NCBI GenBank assembly: GCA_016930415.1
Contig: JAFGGS010000016.1
Location: 213,340 to 277,339 of the forward strand
Source: Candidatus Woesearchaeota archaeon
GTDB lineage: Archaea; Nanobdellota; Nanobdellia; Woesearchaeales; SM23-78
Direction: 5' to 3'
Length of the DNA: 64,000 nt
In this document: in pieces, positions 31,709 through 40,661 of the stretch
Numbering within the stretch: position 1 is the stretch's first letter
Layout: each line of letters opens with the position of its first letter
Notes under the pieces: model-generated
Database searches by the model: none
The model's input: the letters and a program-made list of their open reading frames with translations, nothing else
Told to the model about the DNA's origin: nothing
Program-made: the position numbers and the translations under genes

Positions 31709-33622
31709 TCAAGACAAAGTCTTGTCCTTGATCTCCTGCAAGGCCGAAGCGATGAACGAATCCACCTTGACAGAGCCCTTGACCTCATTGTTCCTGGTCC
31801 TCACGTTGACAGAACCATCCTCGAACTCATTGTCACCGACAACCAGGATGTAGTTCACCTTGTCAAGCTGGGCGTTCCTGACCTTCTTGTTGATGCTCTC
31901 ACTCCTCTCATCAACCTCGACGCGGATGCCGACAGCCTTCATCTTGGCAGCGACGTCTTGGGCATAAGACAAGTGGCGGTCGCTGATAGGCAGCAAACGG
32001 ACCTGGACAGGGCTGAGCCAGAGTGGGAACTTGCCGGCATAATGCTCTATCAAGACTCCAAAGAAACGCTCAAGAGAGCCGTATATGACTCTGTGGATCA
32101 TTACAGGCCTGTGCTTCTGACCGTCCTTCCCCTCGTAAGTCAAGTCAAACCTCTCAGGCATGGACATGTCAAGCTGGATCGTGCCGCACTGCCAAGTCCT
32201 ACCAAGAGCGTCCTTGATGTGAAGGTCAATCTTCGGGCCGTAGAACGCGCCGTCCCCAGGATTGATCTTGTACTCCCTGCCGGAAGCGTCAAGAGCCTCC
32301 TTGAGGCCGTTAGTCGCAGTCTCCCACTGCGCGTCAGTACCGACAGTATCCTTCTCAGGCCTAGTCGAAAGCTCAAGGTGATAACCAAGACCGAACAAGG
32401 TATAGAACTTATCCGCCAGGTTGAGCACACCAAGAATCTCGTCCTTAATCTGCTCCTCAGTCATGAAGATGTGAGCGTCATCCTGATGAAAGCACCTAAC
32501 CCTGAAAAGTCCATTGAGGACGCCAGAGAGCTCATGCCTATGGACAAGTCCGATCTCGCCGACCCTCAAAGGGAACTCCCTATAAGAGTGAAGCTTCTCT
32601 TTGTAGAGAAGGAAGCCGCCAGGGCAATTCATGGGCTTGATAGCAAAGTCCTGCTCATCAATCTTAAGGGTGTACATGTTCTGGCGATAATTCATCCAAT
32701 GACCAGACGTCGTCCACAAAGCCCTGTTAAGCATTATAGGAGTCTTTACCTCGACATAACCCGCCTTAGCATGTTCTTCCCTCCAGAAATCAAGCAAGGT
32801 ATTCCATATCATCATGCCCTTATGATGAAGGAAAGGAAATCCAGGACCCTCTGGATGGATAGAGAACAAGTCCATCTCCTTAGCGATCTTCACATGATTC
32901 CTCTTCTCAGCCTCAGCAAGCCTCGCCAAGTAGTCAGCTAGCATCTTCTTGTCAGGGAAGCTGGTGCCGTAGACCCTTGCGAGCATCTTGTTCTTCGAGT
33001 CTCCACGCCAGTAAGCGCCTGCTAGCTTCATAAGCTTTATTGCGCCTATCTTTCCGCTGCTTGGCACGTGCGGCCCCCTGCACAGGTCCTCGAACTCAGA
33101 AAGCTTGTAAGTGGATATCTGCTCTCCCTCAGGAAGGTCTCTTATGAGCTCTAGCTTGTAGGGCTCGTCCTTGAACTTTTCAAGGGCTTCTTTCTTAGAG
33201 ACAACGCTCCTCTCAAAGGGCAGCTTGTCATGGAGTATCTTCTTGATCTCCTCCTCGACTTTGGGAAAATCCTCCTCCTTGATGTCAAGATTGTCGAAGT
33301 CATAGTAGAATCCGTCCTCCACAGCAGGGCCTATGGTGACCTTGCACTTAGGGAACAACCGCTTGATGGCAAGGGCCATGACGTGGCTGCTAGAATGCCT
33401 CAAGACCTCAAGACCTTCAGGAGTATCAAAGGTCATGATATCAAAGTGAGCGTTCTCAGTGATCTGTCTTGACAAGTCTGCCGGCTTGTCGCCAAGCCTC
33501 ACAGCCACAACCTTCTGTTCGTCCCTCTTGAAATGATCCTTCACGACGTCCAGGGCAGACACTCCCTTATCATAGCTCTTCGAGTGGCCATCCTTAAACG
33601 TCAGCTTTATCTTATCAACCAT
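31709..33622 (-). CDS. thrS: Threonyl-tRNA synthetase, bacterial type
   Basis: 637 residues in the order TGS domain (1-62), N2 editing domain (about 65-225, with the zinc-site HSSSHVMALA and CRGPHVPSSG), class II catalytic core (about 240-535: PMNCPGG with the zinc Cys, RHELSGVLNGLFRVR, GSLERFFGVLIEHY) and anticodon-binding domain (about 540-637: PISDRHLSYA, VDERSESINKKVR). Most archaea have ThrRS with a DTD-like editing domain; this is the bacterial/eukaryotic form with N2, suggesting old horizontal transfer. A TTTTAAATAC promoter at about 33703-33713 implies a leader of some 60 nt. Confidence 0.97.
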   Translation of the reverse strand: MVDKIKLTFKDGHSKSYDKGVSALDVVKDHFKRDEQKVVAVRLGDKPADLSRQITENAHFDIMTFDTPEGLEVLRHSSSHVMALAIKRLFPKCKVTIGPAVEDGFYYDFDNLDIKEEDFPKVEEEIKKILHDKLPFERSVVSKKEALEKFKDEPYKLELIRDLPEGEQISTYKLSEFEDLCRGPHVPSSGKIGAIKLMKLAGAYWRGDSKNKMLARVYGTSFPDKKMLADYLARLAEAEKRNHVKIAKEMDLFSIHPEGPGFPFLHHKGMMIWNTLLDFWREEHAKAGYVEVKTPIMLNRALWTTSGHWMNYRQNMYTLKIDEQDFAIKPMNCPGGFLLYKEKLHSYREFPLRVGEIGLVHRHELSGVLNGLFRVRCFHQDDAHIFMTEEQIKDEILGVLNLADKFYTLFGLGYHLELSTRPEKDTVGTDAQWETATNGLKEALDASGREYKINPGDGAFYGPKIDLHIKDALGRTWQCGTIQLDMSMPERFDLTYEGKDGQKHRPVMIHRVIYGSLERFFGVLIEHYAGKFPLWLSPVQVRLLPISDRHLSYAQDVAAKMKAVGIRVEVDERSESINKKVRNAQLDKVNYILVVGDNEFEDGSVNVRTRNNEVKGSVKVDSFIASALQEIKDKTLS

Positions 33623-33802
33623 AATATATCAACACCCTCAACAAAAGCGCATATAGACGCATTAAACTGCTCTAAATCCTATAAGGAGGAAGTAGCGAGA
33701 GGGCTGTATTTAAAAGTTTTGGAAAAAGGGATGAAAAAGCTGCAGGGATTAATCACCCTAACGCGATAACCTGAAGAACTCCAAAAAAAGAGACTTGAAA
33801 AC

Positions 33803-34000
33803 TCACTTCCGGCCAGCAGTGTACTGGTAGGTGTTCCTCTTTCCCGTGTTGCGGTACTTGATTAGGTTAGTCTTCCTCAGCTTCTTCAAGGACATGGTCA
33901 CTGATCCTATGCTCACTTTAAGCTTGTCAGAAATCTCCCGGGACGTGAACCACTTGCCCTTATTCTTGCATAAAAAATCATAAACCTCTTGCTGACCCAT
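33803..34000 (-). CDS. Small winged-helix DNA-binding protein
   Basis: 65 residues forming one winged helix: VYDFLCKNKGKWFTSREISDKL, then the recognition region VSIGSVTMSLKKLRKTN and a wing LIKYRNTGKRNTYQY. GGGGTGGAT precedes the ATG at 34000, which I prefer over an in-frame upstream non-ATG start. A TTATATACTTATA promoter lies at about 34034-34047. Probable small transcription factor of unknown target. The 180-nt gap to thrS holds only the thrS promoter. Confidence 0.82.
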   Translation of the reverse strand: MGQQEVYDFLCKNKGKWFTSREISDKLKVSIGSVTMSLKKLRKTNLIKYRNTGKRNTYQYTAGRK

Positions 34001-34106
34001 ATCCACCCCTCCTAAATACACACCTTTTCAGGCTATAAGTATATAAGCTTTTCCTTTTCAAGCAGGGCAGCCAAGCACGAGAACCAGGCAAAGGCCAGGA
34101 TTGACC

Positions 34107-34382
34107 TCACCAGAGTATGATCGCTAGCAGGACCATTATGAAGCCGGCAGCCTCCCCGCCCCAGCCAGTCCACTCCCACTTGTCAAGGCTCTTGAAGTAC
34201 TTCTGGGTCTTATCCCAGCAATCCTGCATGATCTCGGGGAAGTGGTCGATGAAGTACTTCGTGTTCTCAGGCAAGTCCTGAAGCCACTTGACCAGATTGT
34301 CAGACCAGACCTGGAACTTCCCAGGAAGCTCAGCAAACCAAGTCTTCATATCCTCTAAGAGCCTGTTGAAGTCGAAATCCAT
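34107..34382 (-). CDS. Small tryptophan-rich tail-anchored membrane protein
   Basis: 91 residues. Residues 5-70 form amphipathic helices with six tryptophans and several paired aromatic positions (DNLVKWLQDLPENTKYF), and the C-terminus is a transmembrane helix (AGFIMVLLAIILW). Not recognised. Leaderless: the ATG at 34382 is about 28 nt after CATTTAAATAC, a promoter that overlaps the 3' end of the upstream gene. It could be a tail-anchored protein with its soluble part inside the cell. Confidence 0.7.
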   Translation of the reverse strand: MDFDFNRLLEDMKTWFAELPGKFQVWSDNLVKWLQDLPENTKYFIDHFPEIMQDCWDKTQKYFKSLDKWEWTGWGGEAAGFIMVLLAIILW

Positions 34383-34409
34383 CAAGAAGAATTCTGGAGA
34401 GGATAGTAT

Positions 34410-34961
34410 TTAAATGTTTTGGAATGAATGAGCGTTGCCATGAAAGTCAGAAAGATATCCATCAAGCAAGCCACGCATCCCCTGATCGACCCGTTGCTCA
34501 GAGAATAGCGCCGTTTCTAGACCTGAAAGAAGCCCGCAACCAGCAGCACCCAAATCATAAGGCTTCATAGTGACAATAGCTCGCTCTATGGGAAGAATCA
34601 TTCCCGGGATAATCCCTTTGTGGCAAAAGGAACCATACATACGGTCGCCTTGACTTGGTTGAGCAGTCTCAAAACTCTTGAATATGGCTTTCACCACTTC
34701 ATCAAAGCGCTTGTCAGGCACAAGCTTTGCCGCAAGATTATCTTCCCTTCCCCTAATGAAGTCCCTGTGAAATTTAGAGATCGTGAGTGCATCCCTCATA
34801 GGAGTCGCTCCTGTAAAACTATAAGTCCAAAGGAGCATGTTTGTTCTCTTTCCTCGTATAGGCCTGCCTTTGACATCCAGAAGATTTGGCTTCACGTCAA
34901 CAACGTAGTCCACAGGCCCCTGCTCGTATGCAGTAAGCTCCATTGCCTTTACGGTATCCAT
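34410..34961 (-). CDS. Unrecognised 183-residue protein
   Basis: No family recognised. Mixed alpha/beta composition, one conserved-looking cluster DRMYGSFCHKGIIPGM followed by LPIERAIVTMKPYDLGAAGCGLLSG in parts, no membrane segment. ATG at 34961 is about 29 nt after ATTTAAATAC (34986-34996); an in-frame TTG at 34973 is less likely. It is followed by the small tail-anchored gene whose promoter overlaps its end, so the two are not necessarily one transcript. Confidence 0.7.
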   Translation of the reverse strand: MDTVKAMELTAYEQGPVDYVVDVKPNLLDVKGRPIRGKRTNMLLWTYSFTGATPMRDALTISKFHRDFIRGREDNLAAKLVPDKRFDEVVKAIFKSFETAQPSQGDRMYGSFCHKGIIPGMILPIERAIVTMKPYDLGAAGCGLLSGLETALFSEQRVDQGMRGLLDGYLSDFHGNAHSFQNI

Positions 34962-35145
34962 GATGCATGGCAAATCACACTTCCGTATTTAAATCTTTTG
35001 AATGACAACCACCCATAAGTGAAGACAACAATGGTCTGAACTATTTTGAGATGGGAAAATTTTTTAGGTTTAAAGAGCAGTTTTTTAAATGATGAGAGAG
35101 TCACAAAAGACAATAGACATAACAATTCCATAAGAGGCAACCAAG

Positions 35146-36603
35146 ATGTCAGAGAAGATATCAGAGAGCAGCATTCAAGTAAGGAAAGTGAACGACTACA
35201 TGTTCGAGATCCCGAAGAGCGGGAAGATGAACGTGCCAGTCTGGGTATTCGCAGACGACAAGCTCATGAAGAAGATGCAGGAAGACAAATGCCTCCAGCA
35301 AGGAGTCAACGTAGCGCAGCTTCCAGGCATATACAAGGCAAGCATTATGATGCCGGACGCACACCAAGGATACGGCTTTAGCATAGGAGGAGTCGCGGCG
35401 ATCGACGCAGATACCGGATGCATAAGCCCGGGCGGGATCGGCTTTGACATCAACTGCGGAGTGCGCCTTCTAACTACGCCGCTCACAAGAGAAGAAGTCG
35501 AACCCAGGATCAAGGAGCTGCTAGATGCGCTCTTCAAGAACGTGCCAAGCGGAGTCGGAAGCGAGAGCTTCATACGATTGAGCGACCAGGAACTCGACGA
35601 CGTCCTGACTAAGGGAGCTGCGTGGGCAGTCGAGAAAGGATTCGGCACGCAAGAAGACCTTGACCGCTGCGAGGAAGGAGGATGCATGAAGGAAGCAGAC
35701 GCCTCGAAGGTGAGCAAGCGAGCCAAGGCCAGGGGCAGGGAGCAGCTAGGGACACTTGGAGCGGGAAACCACTTCCTCGAAGTCCAGGTCGTCGACAAGA
35801 TATACGAGAAGCACGTCGCAGAGGTCTTCGGGATCACGAAAGAAGGGCAGATAGTCGTCATGATACACTGCGGCTCACGAGGACTCGGACACCAAGTATG
35901 CTCAGACTATTTGAGACAAATGGAAGAGGCAGACCCTGAGCTTGCAAAGAGCCTTCCAGAGAAAGATCTGATATATGCCCGCGCAGGCACCACGCTCGCA
36001 AAAGACTATCTTGGAGCGATGGCCGCGTCAGCGAACTTCGCATGGGCGAACAGGCACATCATAGCTCACCAGGTAAGGAAGTCGTTCAACCAAGTCTTCG
36101 GCACATCTCTTGAAGAGATGAAGCCAGTCTACGATGTCGCGCATAACATCGCAAAGGTAGAAGAACACATGATAGACGGCGAGAAGAAGAAGGTCTACGT
36201 CCACAGGAAAGGCGCGACTAGGAGCTTCCCTGCAGGAAGCGACCAGATCCCAGAAGCTTATCGGGAAGTCGGCCAACCAGTACTAATACCGGGAAGCATG
36301 GGAACCTCAAGCTACGTACTCGTAGGCACCAAGGATGCGCTCGAGAACACCTTCGGAAGCACAGCTCACGGCGCAGGCAGGGTCATGAGCAGGACCGCTG
36401 CGATACGCCAGTTCAGAAGCGACGAAGTCACAGAGAAGCTGGAGAAGCAGAGGATCCACATAAAGGCGGCCAGCAGGAAAGGAATAGTCGAAGAAGCGCC
36501 CGAGGTGTACAAGGACATAGATAACGTCGTCAAGGTCAGCCACGAGGCAGGCATAGGAAACCTCGTCGTGAAGGTCAAGCCGCTAGGAGTGGTGAAGGGA
36601 TAA
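35146..36603 (+). CDS. rtcB: RNA-splicing ligase RtcB
   Basis: GTP- and Mn-dependent ligase joining 2',3'-cyclic-phosphate and 5'-OH RNA ends; in archaea it joins spliced tRNA exons, such as those of the intron-containing tRNA-Leu in this window. Diagnostic segments: MMPDAHQGYGFSIGGVAA (in parts), GGIGFDINCGVRLL with the metal Cys, LGAGNHFLEVQ, IHCGSRGLGHQV, and the C-terminal GTSSYVLVG with HGAGRVMSR carrying the guanylated His. 485 residues, no intein. No archease gene is adjacent. Confidence 0.97.
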   Translation: MSEKISESSIQVRKVNDYMFEIPKSGKMNVPVWVFADDKLMKKMQEDKCLQQGVNVAQLPGIYKASIMMPDAHQGYGFSIGGVAAIDADTGCISPGGIGFDINCGVRLLTTPLTREEVEPRIKELLDALFKNVPSGVGSESFIRLSDQELDDVLTKGAAWAVEKGFGTQEDLDRCEEGGCMKEADASKVSKRAKARGREQLGTLGAGNHFLEVQVVDKIYEKHVAEVFGITKEGQIVVMIHCGSRGLGHQVCSDYLRQMEEADPELAKSLPEKDLIYARAGTTLAKDYLGAMAASANFAWANRHIIAHQVRKSFNQVFGTSLEEMKPVYDVAHNIAKVEEHMIDGEKKKVYVHRKGATRSFPAGSDQIPEAYREVGQPVLIPGSMGTSSYVLVGTKDALENTFGSTAHGAGRVMSRTAAIRQFRSDEVTEKLEKQRIHIKAASRKGIVEEAPEVYKDIDNVVKVSHEAGIGNLVVKVKPLGVVKG

Positions 36604-36646
36604 CAGAAAGACAACATTAATATAATATTTCAAACCTTTCTCAAGC

Positions 36647-37492
36647 ATGAACGGTTATTTGAAGATAATACTTGCGACTTTCTTGTTCTCGATTAGCCCA
36701 CCAATAGTGAAAGTCATCTCTCTTGATGCAATCTCGATTATATGGGCCATGAATCTCACAGGAGTCTTGGTCCTGACAATAAGAGCAATTGTTCATGGCA
36801 GGTCAAAGGAGGTGTTTGACTTCAAGGGGAACTTTGGAGTCGTGCTCTTGCTAGGGATTACAACCACTATAAACAACGTCTTCTTCCTGACAGCCGTCAA
36901 GACGACTACCATCGCCAACGCGATGCTAACCCATTACCTGAACCCCATCTTCGTAATCCTATTCGGATACATCCTGCTGCGGGAGAAAGTAACAAAGAGC
37001 ACGATTTTAGCCCTAGTAATGTCTCTTTCAGGTCTCGCAATAATGATGCTCCCGAACGAGTTGACATTCTCAAATGCTCATTTCCTAGGAATAATGCTAG
37101 GCACGGGCTCTGCAGTCTTCCTCGGGCTCGAAGTCGTGTTCAAGAAGATGCTCTCCAAGAGGATGCCAAGCGACATCGTTGTCCTACAATACCTGACAGT
37201 CCCAGTGATCCTGCTCCTGCCATTCGTATCCTACAAGAATCTGTTCTCTCTAGACCCTGCAGGAATATTCGGGATAATCTTCATAGGAACCGCACTAATC
37301 GCCGGAGGAATAACCCTGTTTATCTCCGGCCTCAAGCAGGTAAAAGCCCAAAAAGCAGGAGTGCTCTCCTACATCGAGCCTCTAGGAGCAATCCTGTGGG
37401 GTCTCCTGATACTGAAAGAATGGCTGTCTTTGGAGACCATTATCGGAGGATTGCTCATACTGCTCGGGACATATCTTGTGATAAAGAAATGA
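36647..37492 (+). CDS. EamA/DMT-superfamily transporter
   Basis: 281 residues with about ten transmembrane helices in two EamA repeats (1-135 and 145-281). LTHYLNPIFVILFGYILLREKVT and YIEPLGAILWGLLILKEWLS are the paired P-x-x-x-x-x-x-G-x-x-x-x-x-E segments of the family. Substrate unknown; family members export amino acids, metabolites or nucleotide sugars. Leaderless start 25 nt after TTAATATAATA. Confidence 0.9.
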   Translation: MNGYLKIILATFLFSISPPIVKVISLDAISIIWAMNLTGVLVLTIRAIVHGRSKEVFDFKGNFGVVLLLGITTTINNVFFLTAVKTTTIANAMLTHYLNPIFVILFGYILLREKVTKSTILALVMSLSGLAIMMLPNELTFSNAHFLGIMLGTGSAVFLGLEVVFKKMLSKRMPSDIVVLQYLTVPVILLLPFVSYKNLFSLDPAGIFGIIFIGTALIAGGITLFISGLKQVKAQKAGVLSYIEPLGAILWGLLILKEWLSLETIIGGLLILLGTYLVIKK

Positions 37493-37501
37493 TTTGAAAT
37501 A

Positions 37502-38080
37502 TTATGCCACTCCGTACATCTTCTTGATCTTCGGGAGCATGAGTTCGAGATAATGTTTTCCTGTCTTCGTCCTAAAACAAGGTACGCGCCTCATCTCATA
37601 GGTCCGTATGAATCTCTTCTTCTCCTCTGGGGAGAACGTCGGCTTGGCCCGCTCAGTGTCGATCTGAGAGAGAGCGTCTGCTTCCTGGATCAAAATCTCG
37701 TTCCGGGATGATAGCTGCTCGAGCAAGTCATGGACTGCGACCAGATGAAAAATCTCTTCCTTCTCAGAGTCTGAGAAATCAAAACTCTCCAGCAGCTCCT
37801 TTGCAATCTCAACTCCGTGCTTCATATGGTCATCCTTTGCATCCTTCACAGAGTCATAACTCCCTTTTTTCTCTTTCTTAAGCACTTTCGAGTATCCGAC
37901 GTCATGCAGATAGATTGCAGGTATGAGCACGCGCTCATCTCCATCTTCTCCCTTCAAGAGTTCCTTCATCCAATGCACTGCCGCAAGGGTATGCGGAACA
38001 TCCCAACCAGGCCTCCCGTGCTCAAGTATCTTGAGGACTTCTGCCTTAAGCCTCTCCTCAACCAAAGGGTCTAATCTCAT
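37502..38080 (-). CDS. HD-domain phosphohydrolase-like protein
   Basis: About 192 residues. The metal ligands are seen as HTLAAVHW (first His), LHDVGYSK (HD), MKHGVEIAKELL (His) and VAVHDLLEQ, then a conserved ADALSQID. This resembles small HD hydrolases of unspecified nucleotide substrates. An in-frame extension of 48 codons upstream exists but would overlap the divergent UMP kinase gene; the ATG at 38080 is about 25-30 nt after a CATATAAAC promoter element, so I chose it. Confidence 0.82.
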   Translation of the reverse strand: MRLDPLVEERLKAEVLKILEHGRPGWDVPHTLAAVHWMKELLKGEDGDERVLIPAIYLHDVGYSKVLKKEKKGSYDSVKDAKDDHMKHGVEIAKELLESFDFSDSEKEEIFHLVAVHDLLEQLSSRNEILIQEADALSQIDTERAKPTFSPEEKKRFIRTYEMRRVPCFRTKTGKHYLELMLPKIKKMYGVA

Positions 38081-38202
38081 AAGGGGTGCAAAGCAGTAAT
38101 AGTTTATATGTCTTTGCGTGCAAATCACGGCATCACCACGATTACGCTCCAGCATGAAAACATCAAACTTATAAAGTTCAAAAAGCAGATAAAACGAGTA
38201 GA

Positions 38203-38892
38203 ATGACAAAGAATGCCGAGACAATTGTTATTAGCGTCGGAGGATCCCTCATAGCGCCAAAAGGCCTGGACATAGGCTTTCTTAAAGGGTTCAAGAGCCT
38301 CATAGTAAAACATGTGAAAAGAGGGAAGAGATTCGTAATAATAACAGGCGGCGGACGGACCAGCCGAAACTATCAGGACGCGGCAAGGGCGGTCGGCAAG
38401 CTAAGCGACCTGGACCTCGACTGGCTCGGCATCCACGGGACGAGGATGAACGCCCACCTGTTCAGCACAATATTCAGGGACTATTCTCATTGGAAGTTCA
38501 TCAAGGATCCGACTAAGAGAGCCAGGCTGGATGATCCTGTGATAATAGCAGGCGGCTGGAAGCCAGGATTCTCCACAGACTACGACGCAGTCATCCTCGC
38601 AAGGCAGTTCAAGGCGAAGAAGATAATCAACTTGTCAAACATAGACTATGCGTATGACAAGGACCCGAACAAGCATCCTGACGCCAAGAAGCTCGAGACG
38701 ATATCCTGGAAGAATTTCAGGAAGCTCGTCGGCAACAAGTGGCATCCAGGCCTGAGCGCTCCTTTTGATCCAGTGGCATCAAAGGAATGCGAGAAGGAGG
38801 GCATGACCGTCTACATAGTCAACGGAAAAGATCTGAAGAACGTTGATGACCTGATAAACAAAAAAGAGTTCATCGGCACCACGATAGTCTGA
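38203..38892 (+). CDS. pyrH: UMP kinase-like amino-acid-kinase protein
   Basis: 229 residues of the amino-acid-kinase fold. ISVGGSLIAP near the start and FVIITGGGRTSRNYQDAAR are the phosphate-binding parts; LGIHGTRMNAHL, GGWKPGFSTDYDAVILA, INLSNIDYAYDKDPNKHPDA and SAPFDPVAS follow in the order of archaeal UMP kinase (UMP to UDP). The archaeal enzyme's G-x-x-P-G-x-T/S-T-D-A stretch is altered to PGFSTDYDA. AACTTATAAAG promoter at 38165-38175. Isopentenyl phosphate kinase is the nearest alternative, less likely because the D-W-I/L-G-I-x-x-T-R-x-N-A segment is UMPK-like. Confidence 0.85.
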   Translation: MTKNAETIVISVGGSLIAPKGLDIGFLKGFKSLIVKHVKRGKRFVIITGGGRTSRNYQDAARAVGKLSDLDLDWLGIHGTRMNAHLFSTIFRDYSHWKFIKDPTKRARLDDPVIIAGGWKPGFSTDYDAVILARQFKAKKIINLSNIDYAYDKDPNKHPDAKKLETISWKNFRKLVGNKWHPGLSAPFDPVASKECEKEGMTVYIVNGKDLKNVDDLINKKEFIGTTIV

Positions 38893-38898
38893 CGCCGT

Positions 38899-39576
38899 TC
38901 AACGCACAGAATAGTCTGCTGAGCTCTCGTCAAATACAAGCCACTTCTTGTCAGAGAGCAGGAGGGATATGATCTTCCCCGCAAGCGCGTCAGGAGCGAG
39001 CATCACCTTCTTTTTCTTTTCAAGCGCCGCTTCTTCTACCTGGTGTCGGCCAAGCGACGTGTCTATCGAGCCGGGGCAGAGTATCTTGACGTCGTATTCA
39101 GGATAGGTCTTCGCGAATATCTCTGCGAGTCCGATGTCAGCCTGCTTTGTCAAGGCATATACCCCTGGGTCTTGCGGCAGGCCCAGGGCGTGTCTTGAAC
39201 TCATGACCACGACTGCCGCGCCCTTTCTCAGGAAAGGCTTCGCGCTCTTGAGCACAAGCCAGTAGCCTTTCACGTTAACGTCAAAGAGAAGGTCGTAGTC
39301 CTCCTCGGAAAGGTCAAAAAGACTCCCCCGCCTCATCACCCCGGCGTTGTTTACGAGACAATCGACAAGTCCGATCCTGGAGAAAGCCGCTTGCAGAGAA
39401 GCAGCGTCAGTTACGTCAGCAGAGAGATACTCTATCCCCAGTTCTGGATTTTTGGGCGGGAACTTGTCTATGGAGAGCACATTTGCCCCTTTGATTCGCA
39501 TTAGCCTGCAAAGGGCAGCGCCTATACCATTCGCCCCTCCAGTCACGACAACCTTTTTCCCTTCAAGAGAATCCAT
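38899..39576 (-). CDS. Short-chain dehydrogenase/reductase
   Basis: About 225 residues with Rossmann motif VVVTGGANGIGAAL, the D-V-T-D site (LSADVTDA), NNAGVMRRG, catalytic Ser in VVMSSRHALG, and Y-x-x-x-K in VYALTKQAD, so the catalytic triad is complete. The C-terminus is short and the substrate unknown. GGTGGGG six bases upstream supports the ATG at 39576 (MDSLEGKK); ATG 39582 is in frame. Convergent with pyrH across six bases. Confidence 0.9.
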   Translation of the reverse strand: MDSLEGKKVVVTGGANGIGAALCRLMRIKGANVLSIDKFPPKNPELGIEYLSADVTDAASLQAAFSRIGLVDCLVNNAGVMRRGSLFDLSEEDYDLLFDVNVKGYWLVLKSAKPFLRKGAAVVVMSSRHALGLPQDPGVYALTKQADIGLAEIFAKTYPEYDVKILCPGSIDTSLGRHQVEEAALEKKKKVMLAPDALAGKIISLLLSDKKWLVFDESSADYSVR

Positions 39577-39622
39577 GTGCATCCCCACCAATTTGAAGCA
39601 GTCCTTTGACAGCCCATGATGA

Positions 39623-40261
39623 TCATATCTCGATCAACTTGCCTCGCTTGCCGACATTTATAACTCGCGTCTTGCCTATCTTCTCCTCTAGGCCTTCGGC
39701 CTCGTGGATGTGGCTGCATAACAGTATGTCTGGCTTGAACTTCTCGATGGCCCGCCTCACGCCTGCGCTTCCAGAGAAGCTGCTCATGCGTTCCATCTGC
39801 GATCCCATGGGATGGACGTGCGTCACCATTACTTTCTTGTCAATGCTCTTTATGTCATCGAAACCTTTCTTCAGAAGGTCATAGAGCTCTTTTTCAGAGA
39901 CGAAGTTCGGCCCGACGTTTGCCCCTCCTGCCCCGAATATCCCGACGTGCTTGTATTTGGCACTGTAGCCGTGCAAATTCTTTACGTCGTACATCTTGGC
40001 CAGGAATTCTGTCGTGGCAGCGCTCTCATGGTTCCCAGGGATTATCAGGACGGGAAGATGACGCTTCTTGAAAGGCCCAATTATATTCTCGGTGCTGGTG
40101 TCAAAGAATGTAAGGTCGCCACATAGCACCACCAAGTCGGCTTTCTTGTCATATGCCTCTTTTGCCAGCTTCTCTGCGTGTCGGCTGTCACTGTGGATGT
40201 CTCCTGCGCTGAATATCCTCAGTTTATGCTCTTTCTTCTCAAGCTCCTTCCCTTCCGCCAT
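39623..40261 (-). CDS. Calcineurin-like metallophosphoesterase
   Basis: About 212 residues with all five metal motifs: AGDIHSD, LCGDLTFFD, IPGNHES, VTHVHPMG and CSHIHEAEG. Small archaeal phosphoesterases of this kind (YfcE/Ycf-like, Icc-like) hydrolyse phosphodiesters of unknown identity. ATG at 40261 lies about 30 nt after AAATATAAAAGA (40286-40297), leaderless. SDR gene follows 46 nt later on the same strand. Confidence 0.9.
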   Translation of the reverse strand: MAEGKELEKKEHKLRIFSAGDIHSDSRHAEKLAKEAYDKKADLVVLCGDLTFFDTSTENIIGPFKKRHLPVLIIPGNHESAATTEFLAKMYDVKNLHGYSAKYKHVGIFGAGGANVGPNFVSEKELYDLLKKGFDDIKSIDKKVMVTHVHPMGSQMERMSSFSGSAGVRRAIEKFKPDILLCSHIHEAEGLEEKIGKTRVINVGKRGKLIEI

Positions 40262-40380
40262 GCATCTGACCAATAAGGCCGGTCTTTTATATTTTGCGTT
40301 TACATCCCCAAATCCTATTTTGATGGACGCGGTTTGATTGGAGGGGGAGAATCAGGACCAGGCCAGTTAAGCTATTTAAG

Positions 40381-40394
40381 TGTTTAATTAAACA
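40381..40394. promoter_or_regulatory. Perfect 14-bp palindrome upstream of the recombinase operon
   Basis: TGTTTAATTAAACA is fully symmetric and immediately follows CTATTTAAG (about 40372-40380), which could be a TATA box. It lies in the 400-nt gap between the divergent phosphoesterase and recombinase genes and could be an operator or a recombinase site. Confidence 0.5.
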
Positions 40395-40420
40395 GTGAAG
40401 CTAATGACCCAAAAGCGCAA

Positions 40421-40563
40421 ACAATATACGAAAAACACAACCTTTATATAACAGTTTCTCTTTAACAACAATAAGTAAACTCAAAGAAGCTATTTCAGTA
40501 TACAAAAAGCACAACCTTTATATATTAGTTTCATAATTACAACAAATAGTAAACTCAAAAAAG
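40421..40563 (+). promoter_or_regulatory. Duplicated promoter segment, two imperfect copies with 74-nt period
   Basis: CACAACCTTTATATA occurs at 40436-40450 and 40510-40524. Each copy is followed by AGTTTC, an ACAA stretch and AGTAAACTCAAA, so about 68 nt is duplicated in tandem (40421-40489 and 40496-40563). Each contains a good TATA box (CTTTATATA), giving two potential start sites about 74 nt apart for the recombinase/surface-protein operon. Confidence 0.75.
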
Positions 40564-40569
40564 AAACCA

Positions 40570-40653
40570 GCAGCTTGCAACGCGTGAAAAAGACCCAAAA
40601 AAAACAGTCTTTGAGCGTTCAGCAAAACTGAACAACAAGGATCCGCAAGCTGC
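40570..40653 (+). other. Structured leader: predicted three-way RNA junction before the recombinase gene
   Basis: GCAGCTTGC (40570-40578) pairs exactly with GCAAGCTGC (40645-40653). Inside it lie two independent perfect hairpins, AAAGAC/GTCTTT (40589-40594, 40607-40612) and GTTCAG-CAAAA-CTGAAC (40617-40633). Together they form a closed stem with two arms, ending nine bases before the ATG at 40662, where no ribosome-binding site is visible. Could be a regulatory leader RNA or, as DNA, a recombinase target. Confidence 0.6.
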
Positions 40654-40661
40654 CTTTTCAA

